64,000 bases of DNA, from contig NZ_CP029043.1 of the NCBI RefSeq assembly GCF_003074055.1, forward strand, positions 3,402,501-3,466,500, in the 5' to 3' direction. The translations under genes and the position numbers were made by a program. This DNA comes from Streptomyces nigra. GTDB taxonomy: Bacteria; Actinomycetota; Actinomycetes; Streptomycetales; Streptomycetaceae. Under the pieces are notes generated by a model, which saw only the letters and a program-made list of their open reading frames with translations, was not told the DNA's origin and did not search any database. Each line of letters opens with the position of its first letter. The stretch's first letter is position 1. Of this stretch, positions 44,629 through 52,988 are shown one piece after another.

Positions 44629-45930
44629 ATGCCCGTACCCGTACCGCGGCAGAGAGCGATCCCGGCCGTGGAGACAGGTCAGGCGCAGGCCGCGACCCCA
44701 GGCGGCGGCACCTTCACGGATGAGGCCCCGCGTAAGGATCAGACGGTCGAGAACACCCCGCACACCAATCTGACGCTGCTGCTGATCGAGGACGATCCCG
44801 GCTCGACGATCGTGCCGGAGATGTTCGACCCGGCCGGCAAGCCCATCCGGGTGCGCACGGCCCGCAACCTCACCGAGGCCGCGCGGCTGCTCACCGACGA
44901 CGTCCACTGCATCCTGCTGGACCTGGCGCTGCCCGCCCCCGGCCGGACCGGCGACGAGGACGAGCTCGGCGTGCTCAAGCACGTCCTGGAGCTCGCGCCC
45001 CGGCACGCCGTCCTGGCCCTCACCGCGTCCGGCGACGCCGAGCGCGGCGCCGAGGCCGTGCGCGTCGGCGCACAGGACTATCTGTTCCGGGACGAGCTGG
45101 ACGGCCGGCTGCTGAGCCGGGCCATCCGCTACGCGGTGGAGAGGAAACGTTCCGACACGGCCGAGCGACGGCTGGCCGAGGGCCGGCTGCGGGCGCAGGA
45201 GAACCGGCGCCTGGAGCGCGGCCTGCTTCCGACGCCGCTGCTGGAGGGCTCCTCACTGCGGTTCGCCGCCCGCTACCGCCCGGGCCGCTCGCGCGCGCTG
45301 CTCGGCGGTGACTTCTACGACGTCGTCCGCACCGCCGACGGCACCGTGCACGCCATGATCGGCGATGTGTGCGGGCACGGGCCCGACGAGGCCGCGCTCG
45401 GCGTGGAGCTGCGGATCGCCTGGCGGGCGCTGACGCTGGCCGGGCTCTGCGGCGACGAGCTGCTGAACACGCTCCAGCAGGTGCTGGAGCACGAGCGCAG
45501 CGACGACGAGATCTTCGCGACGCTGTGCACGGTCGACATTGCGCCGGACGGGCGCCGCGCCGGGCTCTGCCTGGCCGGGCATCCGTCCCCGCTGCTGGCC
45601 CGCCCGGGCCGGGCGGCACGGCTGCTGCCGTACGACAACAACGGTCCGGCGCTCGGGCTGGTGCCCGGCGCGCGCTGGCCGCGGATGCAGGTGGAGCTGG
45701 GCGCCGAGTGGAGCCTGATGCTCTACACCGACGGCCTGATCGAGGGCCGCGTCGGCGAGGGCCGGGAGCGGCTGGGGCAGGACGGCATGGTCGACATGGT
45801 CCGCCGCCAGCTCGGCGAGGGCCTGAGCGGCGAGGAACTGCTGAGGGCGGCCGTCAACGAGGTCCGGGACCTCAACGGCGGCGAGCTGACGGACGACGTG
45901 GCGGTACTGCTGCTCGACCGGTCGGCGTGA
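44629..45930 (+). CDS. Response regulator fused to PP2C-type (RsbU/SpoIIE) phosphatase
   Basis: The protein has 433 residues. After a tail of about 45 residues comes a receiver domain (LTLLLIEDDPGS acidic pocket; CILLDLALP phospho-Asp; ALTASGD; QDYLFRDEL), a short coiled linker (RRLAEGRLRAQENRRLERGLLP) and the PP2C domain with metal motifs LLGGDFYDVV and MIGDVCGHGPDEA plus the final ELTDDVAVLLL. Phosphorylation of the receiver should switch serine-phosphatase activity on an anti-sigma antagonist. The ATG at 44629 follows GGAGGGAAGGAA; one at 44596 is possible. No cognate kinase is adjacent. Confidence 0.88.
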   Translation: MPVPVPRQRAIPAVETGQAQAATPGGGTFTDEAPRKDQTVENTPHTNLTLLLIEDDPGSTIVPEMFDPAGKPIRVRTARNLTEAARLLTDDVHCILLDLALPAPGRTGDEDELGVLKHVLELAPRHAVLALTASGDAERGAEAVRVGAQDYLFRDELDGRLLSRAIRYAVERKRSDTAERRLAEGRLRAQENRRLERGLLPTPLLEGSSLRFAARYRPGRSRALLGGDFYDVVRTADGTVHAMIGDVCGHGPDEAALGVELRIAWRALTLAGLCGDELLNTLQQVLEHERSDDEIFATLCTVDIAPDGRRAGLCLAGHPSPLLARPGRAARLLPYDNNGPALGLVPGARWPRMQVELGAEWSLMLYTDGLIEGRVGEGRERLGQDGMVDMVRRQLGEGLSGEELLRAAVNEVRDLNGGELTDDVAVLLLDRSA

Positions 45931-46012
45931 GGGCGCCCGGCCTCGGCCGGCGCCCTCCGCTCGTCGTACGGCCGCTCGTCGTCCGACCGCTCATCCTGAC
46001 CGGTCGGACCGG

Positions 46013-46366
46013 TCAGCGGCCGCCGTTGTACGGCCCGTAGGGGCCGTCGCTGCTGGAGCCGCCCCGGCGCGTGCGGCCGCCGCCGGACAGACCCCGCAGG
46101 GCGGGGCGGACGTCGACCATGTACACGATCGTCGCGATGAGGCCGATGATCGGCAGGAACGACAGGATGTTGAAGATCAGGTTCACCACGAAGGCGAGCC
46201 CGAGGATGATCAGCCAGAAGGCCTTGCTCTGCTTGTCGACCGCCCGGTAGGCGTCCTCCCGGCGGACGGCGGCGTCGATCAGCGCGAAGCCGCTGAAGAG
46301 GATCAGGGCCACGCTCAGCAGCCACATGAACCCCGCGAAGCCCTGCATCAGCACAACGTCCACCAC
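46013..46366 (-). CDS. DUF2516 membrane protein
   Basis: The protein has 117 residues from GTG. Two or three hydrophobic helices (GFMWLLSVALILFSGFALIDA, AFWLIILGLAFVVNLIFNILSFLPIIGLIATIVYMVDV) with the conserved VRREDAYRAVDKQSKAFW loop match the DUF2516 family, followed by a Gly/Ser/Tyr tail. It is an actinobacterial inner-membrane protein of unknown role. It is the last of the minus-strand run after the XRE and HBHA-like genes. Confidence 0.85.
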   Translation of the reverse strand: MVDVVLMQGFAGFMWLLSVALILFSGFALIDAAVRREDAYRAVDKQSKAFWLIILGLAFVVNLIFNILSFLPIIGLIATIVYMVDVRPALRGLSGGGRTRRGGSSSDGPYGPYNGGR

Positions 46367-46427
46367 CTGAATCAGCTTGTGTCTACGCGGTCACCGTACC
46401 CGCATCCGCAGGACCGTTACCCGGAGA

Positions 46428-46460
46428 ACGGGCCGCGCACTCGGTAAGTGCCCGGCCCGT
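46428..46460 (-). terminator. Terminator after HBHA-like gene
   Basis: ACGGGCCGCGCACT (46428-46441) pairs, with one mismatch, with AGTGCCCGGCCCGT (46447-46460) around a 5-nt loop. It lies just past the 46487 stop. Confidence 0.7.
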
Positions 46461-46486
46461 CCCCGTGGCCCTGCTCCGCCCGTCCG

Positions 46487-47206
46487 CTACTTGGCCGGAG
46501 GGGTGGTCTTCTTCGCGGTGGCCTTCTTGGCCGGAGCCTTCTTGGCCGGGGTCTTCTTCGCCGCGGCGGCGGCCGGCTCGGTCCGGACCGGGGTCGGCCC
46601 GGCCGGGGCGGCGGGCCTGGCGGCCGCGGGCGCCGGCTTCTCGTCCTTGACCTCGACCGGCTTGGCGTCCGGCTCGACGGCGATCGCGAACTCCTCGATC
46701 TCCTCGGCCGCCTCGCCGCGCCAGGTGCGCACGGCCTGCTCGCCGTGCTCGGCGACCTTCTCGTAGGTCTCACGGGCCTTCACGGCGTACTCGGCGGCGA
46801 CGCCGATGGTGCGCAGCGCGAGGTCCTGGGCGCTCTCGCCGAACTTCTTCAGGTCGGCGTCGAGGTTGCTGCCGAACTTCTTGAAGTCGGCGTCCAGGCT
46901 GGTGCCCAGCTTCTTGATGTCGGTGTCCAGGCTGCTGACAAGCTCGGTGACCTTGGCCTGCAGGGCCTCCTGGGCCTCCTTGGCCTTGGCGCCGGCCTCC
47001 TTGGCGCGGGCGGCGGCCTTCTCCTGGACGGCCTTGGGGTCGGTGTTGCGCACGGCCTCGAACCGCGACGGCGCCTCGGTGCGCAGCTGCTCCACCAGTC
47101 CGGGCACCTTCTTGGCCTGCTGGAGGGCGAGGTCGGCGGTGCCGGCGGCGAAGTAGAGCGGGGTCGGGTCGCTGAGGGTCTTGCGCAGGTCGTCGGTGAT
47201 GGCCAT
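46487..47206 (-). CDS. Heparin-binding hemagglutinin-like coiled-coil protein
   Basis: The protein has 239 residues. The N-terminus TPLYFAAGTADLALQQAKKVP is the HBHA start, followed by long amphipathic helices with heptad Lys/Ala/Glu (LDTDIKKLGTSLDADFKKFGSNL repeats) and a Lys-Ala-Pro tail (AKKTPAKKAPAKKATAKK) like histone H1/HBHA C-termini. In mycobacteria HBHA binds heparan sulfate and lipid bodies; in soil streptomycetes the basic tail may bind polyanions, DNA or the wall. It has no signal peptide. It lies 113 bp after the XRE gene. Confidence 0.85.
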   Translation of the reverse strand: MAITDDLRKTLSDPTPLYFAAGTADLALQQAKKVPGLVEQLRTEAPSRFEAVRNTDPKAVQEKAAARAKEAGAKAKEAQEALQAKVTELVSSLDTDIKKLGTSLDADFKKFGSNLDADLKKFGESAQDLALRTIGVAAEYAVKARETYEKVAEHGEQAVRTWRGEAAEEIEEFAIAVEPDAKPVEVKDEKPAPAAARPAAPAGPTPVRTEPAAAAAKKTPAKKAPAKKATAKKTTPPAK

Positions 47207-47319
47207 GGTGATGGTCCTCCCGGGTCGCTATCGGATGAGGGTTTTGGGTACCCGCGGCCGGCCGGACGGCCGACACCTGCGGAGCGGCCGACGCACGGGG
47301 TGCGTACGGCGGTCCACGG

Positions 47320-47910
47320 TCAGCCGGCCGACTGCTGCGGGCCGGTCTCGTTCTCCGGGCCGGCGTCGTCGCCGTCGGACGTACGTTTCGTGCGGGTCGA
47401 TCGGGTCGTACGGGGCGTGCGGGTGGCTCGGGCCGGACGGCCACCGGTGCCCTCGCCGTCACGGTCGGGGTCCGTGCCGTCCCCCGGGTCGCCGGCCAGG
47501 TCCTCCACGGCGTCGGCGATCCGCTCGGCCGCTTCCGCCTCCACGTCCTCGGGGGATATCCCGAAGCCGTTCTCCTTGCGGAAGGACTCGTAGATCTGGA
47601 GCAGCACCTGCTTCTGGCGCTCGGTCAGGGTCGGGTCGGCCAGGAGCGCGGCACGCGTCTCCACCTCGTCCCGGTCCCGCTCGGCGTCGAGGATGCCGGC
47701 GCGGACGTACAGCGTCTCCGCGGAGATCCGCAGGGCCTTGGCGACCTGCTGCAGCACCTCCGCGGACGGCTTGCGCAGCCCGCGCTCGATCTGGCTCAGG
47801 TACGGATTGGACACCCCGGCGGCATCGGCGAGCTGCCGCAGCGACAGCTGCGCGGTGCGCCGCTGCTCGCGCAGATACTCGCCGAGATTGCCGACGTTGA
47901 GCGATGCCAT
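47320..47910 (-). CDS. XRE-family helix-turn-helix regulator
   Basis: The protein has 196 residues. The HTH is GEYLREQRRTAQLSLRQLADAAGVSNPYLSQIERGLRKPS, followed by a conserved helical part (RISAETLYVRAGIL to QKQVLLQIYESFRKENG) and a charged disordered tail. It precedes the HBHA-like gene as its actinobacterial homologues do, and probably regulates it. The ATG at 47910 is used although GGAGG is only 1 nt away; a GTG at 47928 is an alternative. Confidence 0.87.
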   Translation of the reverse strand: MASLNVGNLGEYLREQRRTAQLSLRQLADAAGVSNPYLSQIERGLRKPSAEVLQQVAKALRISAETLYVRAGILDAERDRDEVETRAALLADPTLTERQKQVLLQIYESFRKENGFGISPEDVEAEAAERIADAVEDLAGDPGDGTDPDRDGEGTGGRPARATRTPRTTRSTRTKRTSDGDDAGPENETGPQQSAG

Positions 47911-48286
47911 GCCTCCACTGTGCCGCACCCTCGCTAACTATTGCAAGCACCCGCTTGCAAAAGTGCGCCACACCACCCGGGCGGAGCCGGTGCGGCTCGC
48001 CACGGCTGTCCGTTCTCAGTAGATGTGGCGAGTCCCAGTGGTTCTGGCAAACAACTTGGCGGAGTCCTGGCGAAGCTGGCCAGCCTGTTGTCCCGCCTCG
48101 CTGAAACCGGCGGATTCCCACTCATTCTCCTTCGCACTGTCGGGTTCTCTTTGCGTAGCGCTCTGAGCGGCTGTCCGCTCTCGTTCCAGTGGCTGGTCAG
48201 AGCCCCTGTGGATCAAAATCCAAGTGCGTATGAGCTGGTTCACACTCGTATACTCGTGCGAGCTCATGGAGGGGGAGGTGGAGACA

Positions 48287-48757
48287 GTGAAGCTTGCTGA
48301 GGCACTGGCAGAACGTGCAGAAGCGACGCGCCGTGTAGAACAGTTGCGAGCGCGCGTCGTCAGCAGTGCGCGGTACCAGGAGGGGGAGACGCCCGCCGAG
48401 GACGCCGCCCAGTTGCTGGCTGAGGCCGGTGAGGTGCTGAGCGCTCTGGAAACGTTGATCCGGCGGATCAACCGGACCAATGCCACCGTGGAGATGGGTT
48501 CGGACGGCACGCTCACCGATGCCCTCGCACGCCGGGATGTCCTGCGGTTGCGTCACTCCGTGGTCACCGCGGCGGCTGACGCGGCGGCGGGTAGCGGCGA
48601 GCGGGGATATGGCCGACAGCTTCGGTCCGAGCTGATGATGCTTTCCGCGCTTCCCGTGGCGGAACTGCGCGGTCAGGCGGATGTTCTCGCGCGGGAGATC
48701 CGCGAGGTCGATATACGGATCCAGCGTACGAACTGGGAGGCGGATCTGCTGGACTGA
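48287..48757 (+). CDS. DIP1984 family protein
   Basis: The protein has 156 residues. The GTG at 48287 has GGAGG 8 nt upstream and gives the family N-terminus (KLAEALAERAEATRRVEQLRARV). It is all-helical with a hydrophilic surface; signature parts are YQEGETPAEDAAQLLAEA, LIRRINRTNATVE and IREVDIRIQRTNWEADLL. Members form helical bundles of unknown function, often near mobile or toxin-antitoxin genes. It starts the accessory stretch of small genes. Confidence 0.83.
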   Translation: MKLAEALAERAEATRRVEQLRARVVSSARYQEGETPAEDAAQLLAEAGEVLSALETLIRRINRTNATVEMGSDGTLTDALARRDVLRLRHSVVTAAADAAAGSGERGYGRQLRSELMMLSALPVAELRGQADVLAREIREVDIRIQRTNWEADLLD

Positions 48758-48863
48758 GTAGTCCAGCAGGCGGGGACGATGTGGAGCAGGTAGCAGCTTC
48801 GGAAGCGTGCACACACCGAGGGCCGGCGGTTCTCCGGCCCACTCCTGGCGCGTGAAGAGCAAC

Positions 48864-48888
48864 GCGGGGGTTCGACTCCCCATCGACA
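48864..48888 (+). other. tRNA T-arm-like fragment
   Basis: GCGGGG, the loop-like TTCGACT and CCCC, then ATCGACA, look like a T-arm with part of an acceptor strand. No matching 5' acceptor, D-arm or anticodon arm of the right spacing is found upstream, so it is not a working tRNA. It may be a remnant of an integration event into a tRNA gene, or chance. Confidence 0.25.
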
Positions 48889-49034
48889 GTGCAGCTCAGC
48901 ACGGCGTACAGGTAAAAGTGCACATCGCACAGCACATCACCACGTGCAGATCCGAAGCGGTGAGGGCGGGTTCGGGGTTTTCCACATCGCAGCACCATGG
49001 ACAGCGGCGATCCGAGTGCAACGGGGGCGTGAGG

Positions 49035-49646
49035 ATGACTGATCCGTACATCATTCTCAACGAACTCGCCCAAGAGCTTCGGCCGATGCCACAGGGAATC
49101 GAGTGGTTCGAGGGCCTCTCGACTGAGGAGCAGTCCAACACCCTGCGCCTCCTGTCACATTTCTGCATTCAGGCCCGCGCCACCGCCGAGGACGGCCCGG
49201 AAAGTATCCGACGCGCCGGGCTTCGCGCCACGCACACACCGGCAGTTCTGATCACACGAGGGCGGATCGACCAACAACTCGGAAAGATCGCCAGTCTCAA
49301 CCCGCACGACGAGCGCCTCAAGTCATTCCGGCTACTGATCGCGGTGCTGGCCGTCGCCGACGAACGCCGACGAGAGCGCTTCTGCTCCGACGGTTGCGGC
49401 CACGCGTGGCATCGCTTGTCTGTCGAACCCCGAAGCCTCGGCCTGATCCCTCGCGCTTTCGCGCCTACCGGACCAGTGGGCGGAGGGGAAACATCGCGCT
49501 CAGTCTCGGCAGTTTGCGCATCGCCTCGTCTTCGCATCGCACGTCCCACTGCTCGCCGCGCGGCCCTGGATTGCCGCCTACAGCGCCCTGCTCGGCTTCG
49601 ACGGCTTCATAGAATGCGTCGCCGCCGTCGTCATCCGCGCGAGTGA
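49035..49646 (+). CDS. DUF5958 family protein with aberrant C-terminus
   Basis: The frame has 203 residues. The first ~130 follow DUF5958: LNELAQELRPMPQGIEWFEGLS, LSHFCIQARATAED, LNPHDERLKSFRLLIAVLAVADERRRERFC and the closing CGHAWHRLSV. Family members normally end about there. The last ~70 residues are Arg/Pro-rich and run antisense through the DUF4240 gene from 49465, which indicates loss of the original stop, probably by frameshift near 49420. AGGATG-type signals precede the start. Function is unknown. Confidence 0.7.
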   Translation: MTDPYIILNELAQELRPMPQGIEWFEGLSTEEQSNTLRLLSHFCIQARATAEDGPESIRRAGLRATHTPAVLITRGRIDQQLGKIASLNPHDERLKSFRLLIAVLAVADERRRERFCSDGCGHAWHRLSVEPRSLGLIPRAFAPTGPVGGGETSRSVSAVCASPRLRIARPTARRAALDCRLQRPARLRRLHRMRRRRRHPRE

Positions 49647-50058
49647 GTAGTCCATACGCCTCCATGGCGACGTAGTCGAGAGACTCCCACTCCGGCCAGT
49701 CGTCGTTCCAGAGCTCCCGAGGGCGACCCATCAGGCACTGAACCTCTGGAGTGTCGGCCAGAGCGTCGGGATCGATCATTGCCTGCTCGAAGGCTTCCCG
49801 ACCGAGCCCCACCATCCACAGGCCGAAGTAGCAGAATCCGTCGTCCGAACACCAGCCCCCGAAGATCCGCTCCGCAGCAGCCCAGAGATCCCAGGTGAAG
49901 GCTTCGTGCGTCACTTCGTCCAGGCGAACCTGGAACTGCACGATCTCTGTCAGCGGCCTCCGCGACAACTCGTCACGCAACCACGTCAGCCGTTCGTCCC
50001 GGCCCCGCGTCTGCCGTCGGCATTCTTCGATGAGCTTCCAGAAGGAATCGATGTCCAC
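49465..50058 (-). CDS. DUF4240 family protein
   Basis: The protein has 197 residues. The family pattern DIDSFWKLIEECRRQT, WDLWAAAERIFGGWCSDDGFCYFGLWMVGLGREAFEQAMIDPD and WPEWESLDYVAMEAY is clear; the tail is divergent. The GTG at 50058 is taken because the family begins M-D/E-x-x-x-FW. Many DUF4240 proteins occur in toxin-immunity or stress contexts, but no partner is proven. Its 3' end overlaps the run-on part of the DUF5958 gene. Confidence 0.75.
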   Translation of the reverse strand: MDIDSFWKLIEECRRQTRGRDERLTWLRDELSRRPLTEIVQFQVRLDEVTHEAFTWDLWAAAERIFGGWCSDDGFCYFGLWMVGLGREAFEQAMIDPDALADTPEVQCLMGRPRELWNDDWPEWESLDYVAMEAYGLLTRADDDGGDAFYEAVEAEQGAVGGNPGPRGEQWDVRCEDEAMRKLPRLSAMFPLRPLVR

Positions 50059-50115
50059 GGCGGCACTGTGCCAGACACCTCTGACGCCGCAGGGTCGGCG
50101 AACTATGTTCGAGCA

Positions 50116-50526
50116 GTGGAGAACACGGAGATCATCATCAAGCTCACCTCTGATGAAGCGCTGGTCCTGTCGGACCGGCTGGAGCGAGTGCAGATGACGG
50201 ACCTCAGCCGTCTCGTCGACGACGAGGCCGTCCGGGCGCCGATTCATAGGCTGGCCGGAACGCTCGACAAGTCCCTGACTGGGATCTTCGCAGCGACTAT
50301 GGCGAACGCCTGGACCCGGCGCGTCGCAGGCTTCGACCCGCCTCAGACGATCTCGCCAGTGATCATGAAGACTCTGACTGAGCTGGCTCGCAGCATCACT
50401 CACATGAGGGGTTTCGGCCCAAAACTTTTGGTGGATTCCCCAGGTCAGAGACACCTCCTCGATCCAGATCTTTTGGGAACGGACAGCAGTCGCCTCACCT
50501 TCAGCGGGGACGAGTGGGATCACTAG
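50116..50526 (+). CDS. Hypothetical protein in accessory patch
   Basis: The protein has 136 residues from GTG. The first ~70 (ENTEIIIKLTSDEALVLSDRLERV, TDLSRLVDDEAVRAPIHRLAGTLDKSL) look like a genuine helical protein with an EALVLSDRL helix common in small streptomycete proteins. The last ~55 residues change in composition (THMRGFGPKLLVDSPGQRH) and may be read-through into mobile-element-derived sequence. It is divergent from the DUF4240 gene. No function can be assigned. Confidence 0.5.
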   Translation: MENTEIIIKLTSDEALVLSDRLERVQMTDLSRLVDDEAVRAPIHRLAGTLDKSLTGIFAATMANAWTRRVAGFDPPQTISPVIMKTLTELARSITHMRGFGPKLLVDSPGQRHLLDPDLLGTDSSRLTFSGDEWDH

Positions 50527-50536
50527 GCTCCTAGCC

Positions 50537-51388
50537 ATGGCCGACGATCTCGGATTCACCTGCACGTGCTGCGGCAGGCACCACGGCGAGCTGCCGATGA
50601 ACTACTCCGCCGCCGCCCCCTACGTCTGGGACCCGCGTTTCGCCGACGCCCCCGACTGCCTGCTCTCCTCGGATCAGTGCGTCATCAAGGCGCAGCACTA
50701 CTTCGTCAAGGGCCTGATCGAGATACCGGTCATCGACAGCGAAGAGGTGTTCTCCTGGGCTGTCTGGGTCTCTCTCAGCCGTGAGAACTTCTCCCGCTCG
50801 GCCGACCTGTGGGACACGCCAGGACGCGAGTCGGAGAAGCCGTACTTCGGCTGGCTCACCACCGATCTGCCGATCTACTCCCCCAGCACCATCAACCTGC
50901 GGACCCACGTCCACACCCGTCCGGTCGGCGAGCGGCCCTCGGTCGAGCTGGAACCCACCGACCACCCGCTCGCCGTCGAACAACGGACCGGCATCACCAT
51001 GGAACGGGTGCGCGAGATCGCCGAGGCCGTGCTGCACTCCACCGACAGTGCTCCGCGTGACGAACCTGAGGGCGCCCGCTGGGTCGTGTCCGTAAAGTCG
51101 CGTCGTCCGCCCGTAGGGCGGGCCGAGCGGCGTCCGGTGCGTGCTCTGGGGGTACCCCCTGCTCGAAGAGCTGGGGGGAGTGCCGGACGGGCTCCCGCGT
51201 ACTGGTTGTACGCGGGTGGCCGGCCGGTGCGGCGAGTGGGGGTCCCCCCTGCTCGAAGAGCTTGGGGGAGTGCCGGGCGTCGAACGGCAGGCGGGACTTT
51301 GCGGACACGGCCTAGCCGCAGACCTCTGCCACGGCACAGTCCGGGCCCCGAAGGGGGCACCTGTCCTACGAGATCAAAGGGCCGGTGA
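50537..51388 (+). CDS. DUF2199 family protein with repeat-derived tail
   Basis: The frame has 283 residues. The first ~170 form a DUF2199 domain: a Cys pair (TCTCCGRHH), ALPxxYxxxxP-like MNYSAAAPYVWD, SSDQCVI, VKGLIEIPVID, FSWAVWVSLS and PTDHPLAVEQRTGIT. The remaining ~110 residues are Arg/Gly/Pro-rich and encoded by two REP-like elements (51148, 51238), so the real stop was probably lost. The Cys pair suggests a zinc site. Function is unknown. Confidence 0.72.
   Translation: MADDLGFTCTCCGRHHGELPMNYSAAAPYVWDPRFADAPDCLLSSDQCVIKAQHYFVKGLIEIPVIDSEEVFSWAVWVSLSRENFSRSADLWDTPGRESEKPYFGWLTTDLPIYSPSTINLRTHVHTRPVGERPSVELEPTDHPLAVEQRTGITMERVREIAEAVLHSTDSAPRDEPEGARWVVSVKSRRPPVGRAERRPVRALGVPPARRAGGSAGRAPAYWLYAGGRPVRRVGVPPARRAWGSAGRRTAGGTLRTRPSRRPLPRHSPGPEGGTCPTRSKGR
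51148..51186 (+). repeat. REP-like palindromic element
   Basis: GGGGGTACCCCC, TGCTCGAAGAGC, TGGGGGGAGTGCCGG: an inverted GGGGG/CCCCC pair, a GCTC/GAGC hairpin, then a G-run. Copy 2 is 90 bp downstream; further copies are at 22891 and inside ispD. The family is widespread in streptomycete intergenic regions. Confidence 0.75.
51238..51279 (+). repeat. REP-like palindromic element
   Basis: GGGGGTCCCCCC, TGCTCGAAGAGC, TTGGGGGAGTGCCGGGCG. It differs from the 51148 copy in a few bases, in the same orientation, 90 bp apart. Confidence 0.75.
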
Positions 51389-51901
51389 CCCGCTCTTCCG
51401 GCCCCCGCCCGCGATCCACTCCTCCAGGACCGTGAAGTCGTGGTCGGTGAGGCCGTGGCGGTGGTCGACCCGGTGCAGGAGGGCCGGGGAGGGATGGTGC
51501 GCGGCCACATAGACGCGGTCCACATCGGTGATCTCGTCGTCCACCCAGACGAACGCCCGGCCCGCCGCCCAGGCCACCAGCGGCCGTGTCTTCCAGTGCG
51601 GGGCACGCTTCCCGAGCCATGGCTCGGCGTCCTCGTCCGGCCAGTCGACGAGGCGGAGCGGGGGCAGGCCGAGCCAGGGCGCGAGGGCGGAGTTCGCGTC
51701 GTCCAGCCAGGTCGTGGCCCAGACGAGCTCGCAGCCCAGCTTCGCGAGCCGTCGCAGACGGGTGCCCAGCGTGGGGTCCACGCGGGCGAGCAGCGGGTGG
51801 GCGGGTGGTCCGGGCAGGGTGCGGGGTGCTTCGTACAGGGGGTACGGCCGCTGCGACCCGAAAGGGATGAGCGTGCCGTCGACGTCGAGGAACAGAAGCA
51901 T
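51374..51901 (-). CDS. HAD-like hydrolase, HAD_SAK type
   Basis: The protein has 175 residues. Motif I is FLDVDGTLIPFG (DxD), a Thr motif WATTW, and the acidic motif FVWVDDEITDVDR. Overall it matches the HAD domain found in Swiss-army-knife RNA-repair proteins (HAD_SAK_2), which remove phosphate. Standing alone, it could be a polynucleotide or small-molecule phosphatase. The ATG at 51901 is unambiguous. It is convergent with the DUF2199 gene. Confidence 0.8.
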   Translation of the reverse strand: MLLFLDVDGTLIPFGSQRPYPLYEAPRTLPGPPAHPLLARVDPTLGTRLRRLAKLGCELVWATTWLDDANSALAPWLGLPPLRLVDWPDEDAEPWLGKRAPHWKTRPLVAWAAGRAFVWVDDEITDVDRVYVAAHHPSPALLHRVDHRHGLTDHDFTVLEEWIAGGGRKSGSPAL

Positions 51902-52108
51902 CGAAAACAGGATCGCCCTTGGGCGGTCCCTGCGCTACCGTCGACCGCATGACTGCCGGGTCGGCCTTGTGCCGTGAGCGAGTTGGGTGTTGCCCGGCCT
52001 CTGAGTGAGGCCATGGGCGCGGGCCAGGAGCCCGCCTTTTCTCTTCGCTTCCCTCCCAGACGGAGACCGACGAAGAGAAGACGAAGAGAAAGAGACCAGA
52101 CACCCCGC

Positions 52109-52954
52109 ATGCCCCATGACTTCAATCAGCAGGTCATCGAGGAGTTCCGCGCCAACAAGGGCCGCGTGGGCGGCCCCTTCGAAGGCGGCCGGCTGCTCCT
52201 CCTCACCACCACCGGCGCCCGCACCGGGCGCCCCCACACCACCCCGGTCGCCTATCTCCCGGACGGCGGCGAACGCGTCCTGGTCATCGCCTCGGCCGCC
52301 GGGTCGTCGAAGCACCCGGCGTGGTTCCACAACCTCGTCGCCCACCCCGAGGTCACCGTGGAGTCCGGGGCGTTCACCTACCCGGCGCGCGCGGTCGTCC
52401 TGCAGGGCGAGGAACGGGACCGGGCCTTCGCGCGGGCCGTGGAGGCGGACCCCGGCTGGGCCGCCTACCAGGAGCGGACGGAACGCGTCATCCCCGTGGT
52501 CGCCCTGTACGAGATCACGCAGGGCCCGCCGAACATCAACGCCTCCTCCATGGGCGAGGCCATCAAGGTCGTGCACGACGCCTTCCGCCGTGAACTCGCC
52601 ATCATCCGCGACGAGATGGCGAAGGGCGGCTCCACCCTGGGCGCCCAGTTGCGCGTCAACTGCCTCACGTTCTGCCAGGGCCTGCACAACCACCACACCG
52701 GCGAGGACACCGCGCTGTTCCCGTTCCTCGCCGACCGCCACCCCGCCCACGCCCCCGTGCTGGACCGTCTGCGCGAGGAGCACGAGCACATCGCCGACCT
52801 CGTGGAGCGGCTGCGCCGGGCCGTCGGGGAGGAGGGCTCGGCGAACGGGCGGGATGCGGCGCGGGACGAGGTGGCCCGGCTGACGGCGGAGCTGGAGGCC
52901 CATCTGACGTACGAGGAGGAGCAGTTGATACCGCTCCTCGACGCCGCCGGCTGA
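52109..52954 (+). CDS. F420-dependent nitroreductase-like domain fused to hemerythrin
   Basis: The protein has 281 residues. The N-terminal ~140 (IEEFRANKGRVGG, LLLLTTTGARTGRPHTTPVAYLPDG, AGSSKHPAWFHNLVAHPEVTVE) form the deazaflavin (Ddn-type) split-barrel that binds coenzyme F420. The C-terminal ~135 hold a hemerythrin HHE domain with LHNHHTGEDTALFPFL, H-x-x-x-E helices (EEHEHIADLVERL) and HLTYEEEQLIPLL, giving a di-iron site. It could couple F420H2 oxidation to oxygen or NO handling. The ATG starts after a long G/A-rich leader (AAGAGAAAGAGACC). It is divergent from the HAD gene and convergent with helD. Confidence 0.88.
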   Translation: MPHDFNQQVIEEFRANKGRVGGPFEGGRLLLLTTTGARTGRPHTTPVAYLPDGGERVLVIASAAGSSKHPAWFHNLVAHPEVTVESGAFTYPARAVVLQGEERDRAFARAVEADPGWAAYQERTERVIPVVALYEITQGPPNINASSMGEAIKVVHDAFRRELAIIRDEMAKGGSTLGAQLRVNCLTFCQGLHNHHTGEDTALFPFLADRHPAHAPVLDRLREEHEHIADLVERLRRAVGEEGSANGRDAARDEVARLTAELEAHLTYEEEQLIPLLDAAG

Positions 52955-52988
52955 CGGACGCGCGCTCGGGAGGCCGCCGTGCCGCCGT

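Noticed and set aside
50400..50526. Transposase remnant in the tail of the 50116 gene
   Set aside because: The composition shift is suggestive, but I could not identify a DDE motif, terminal inverted repeats or a target duplication.
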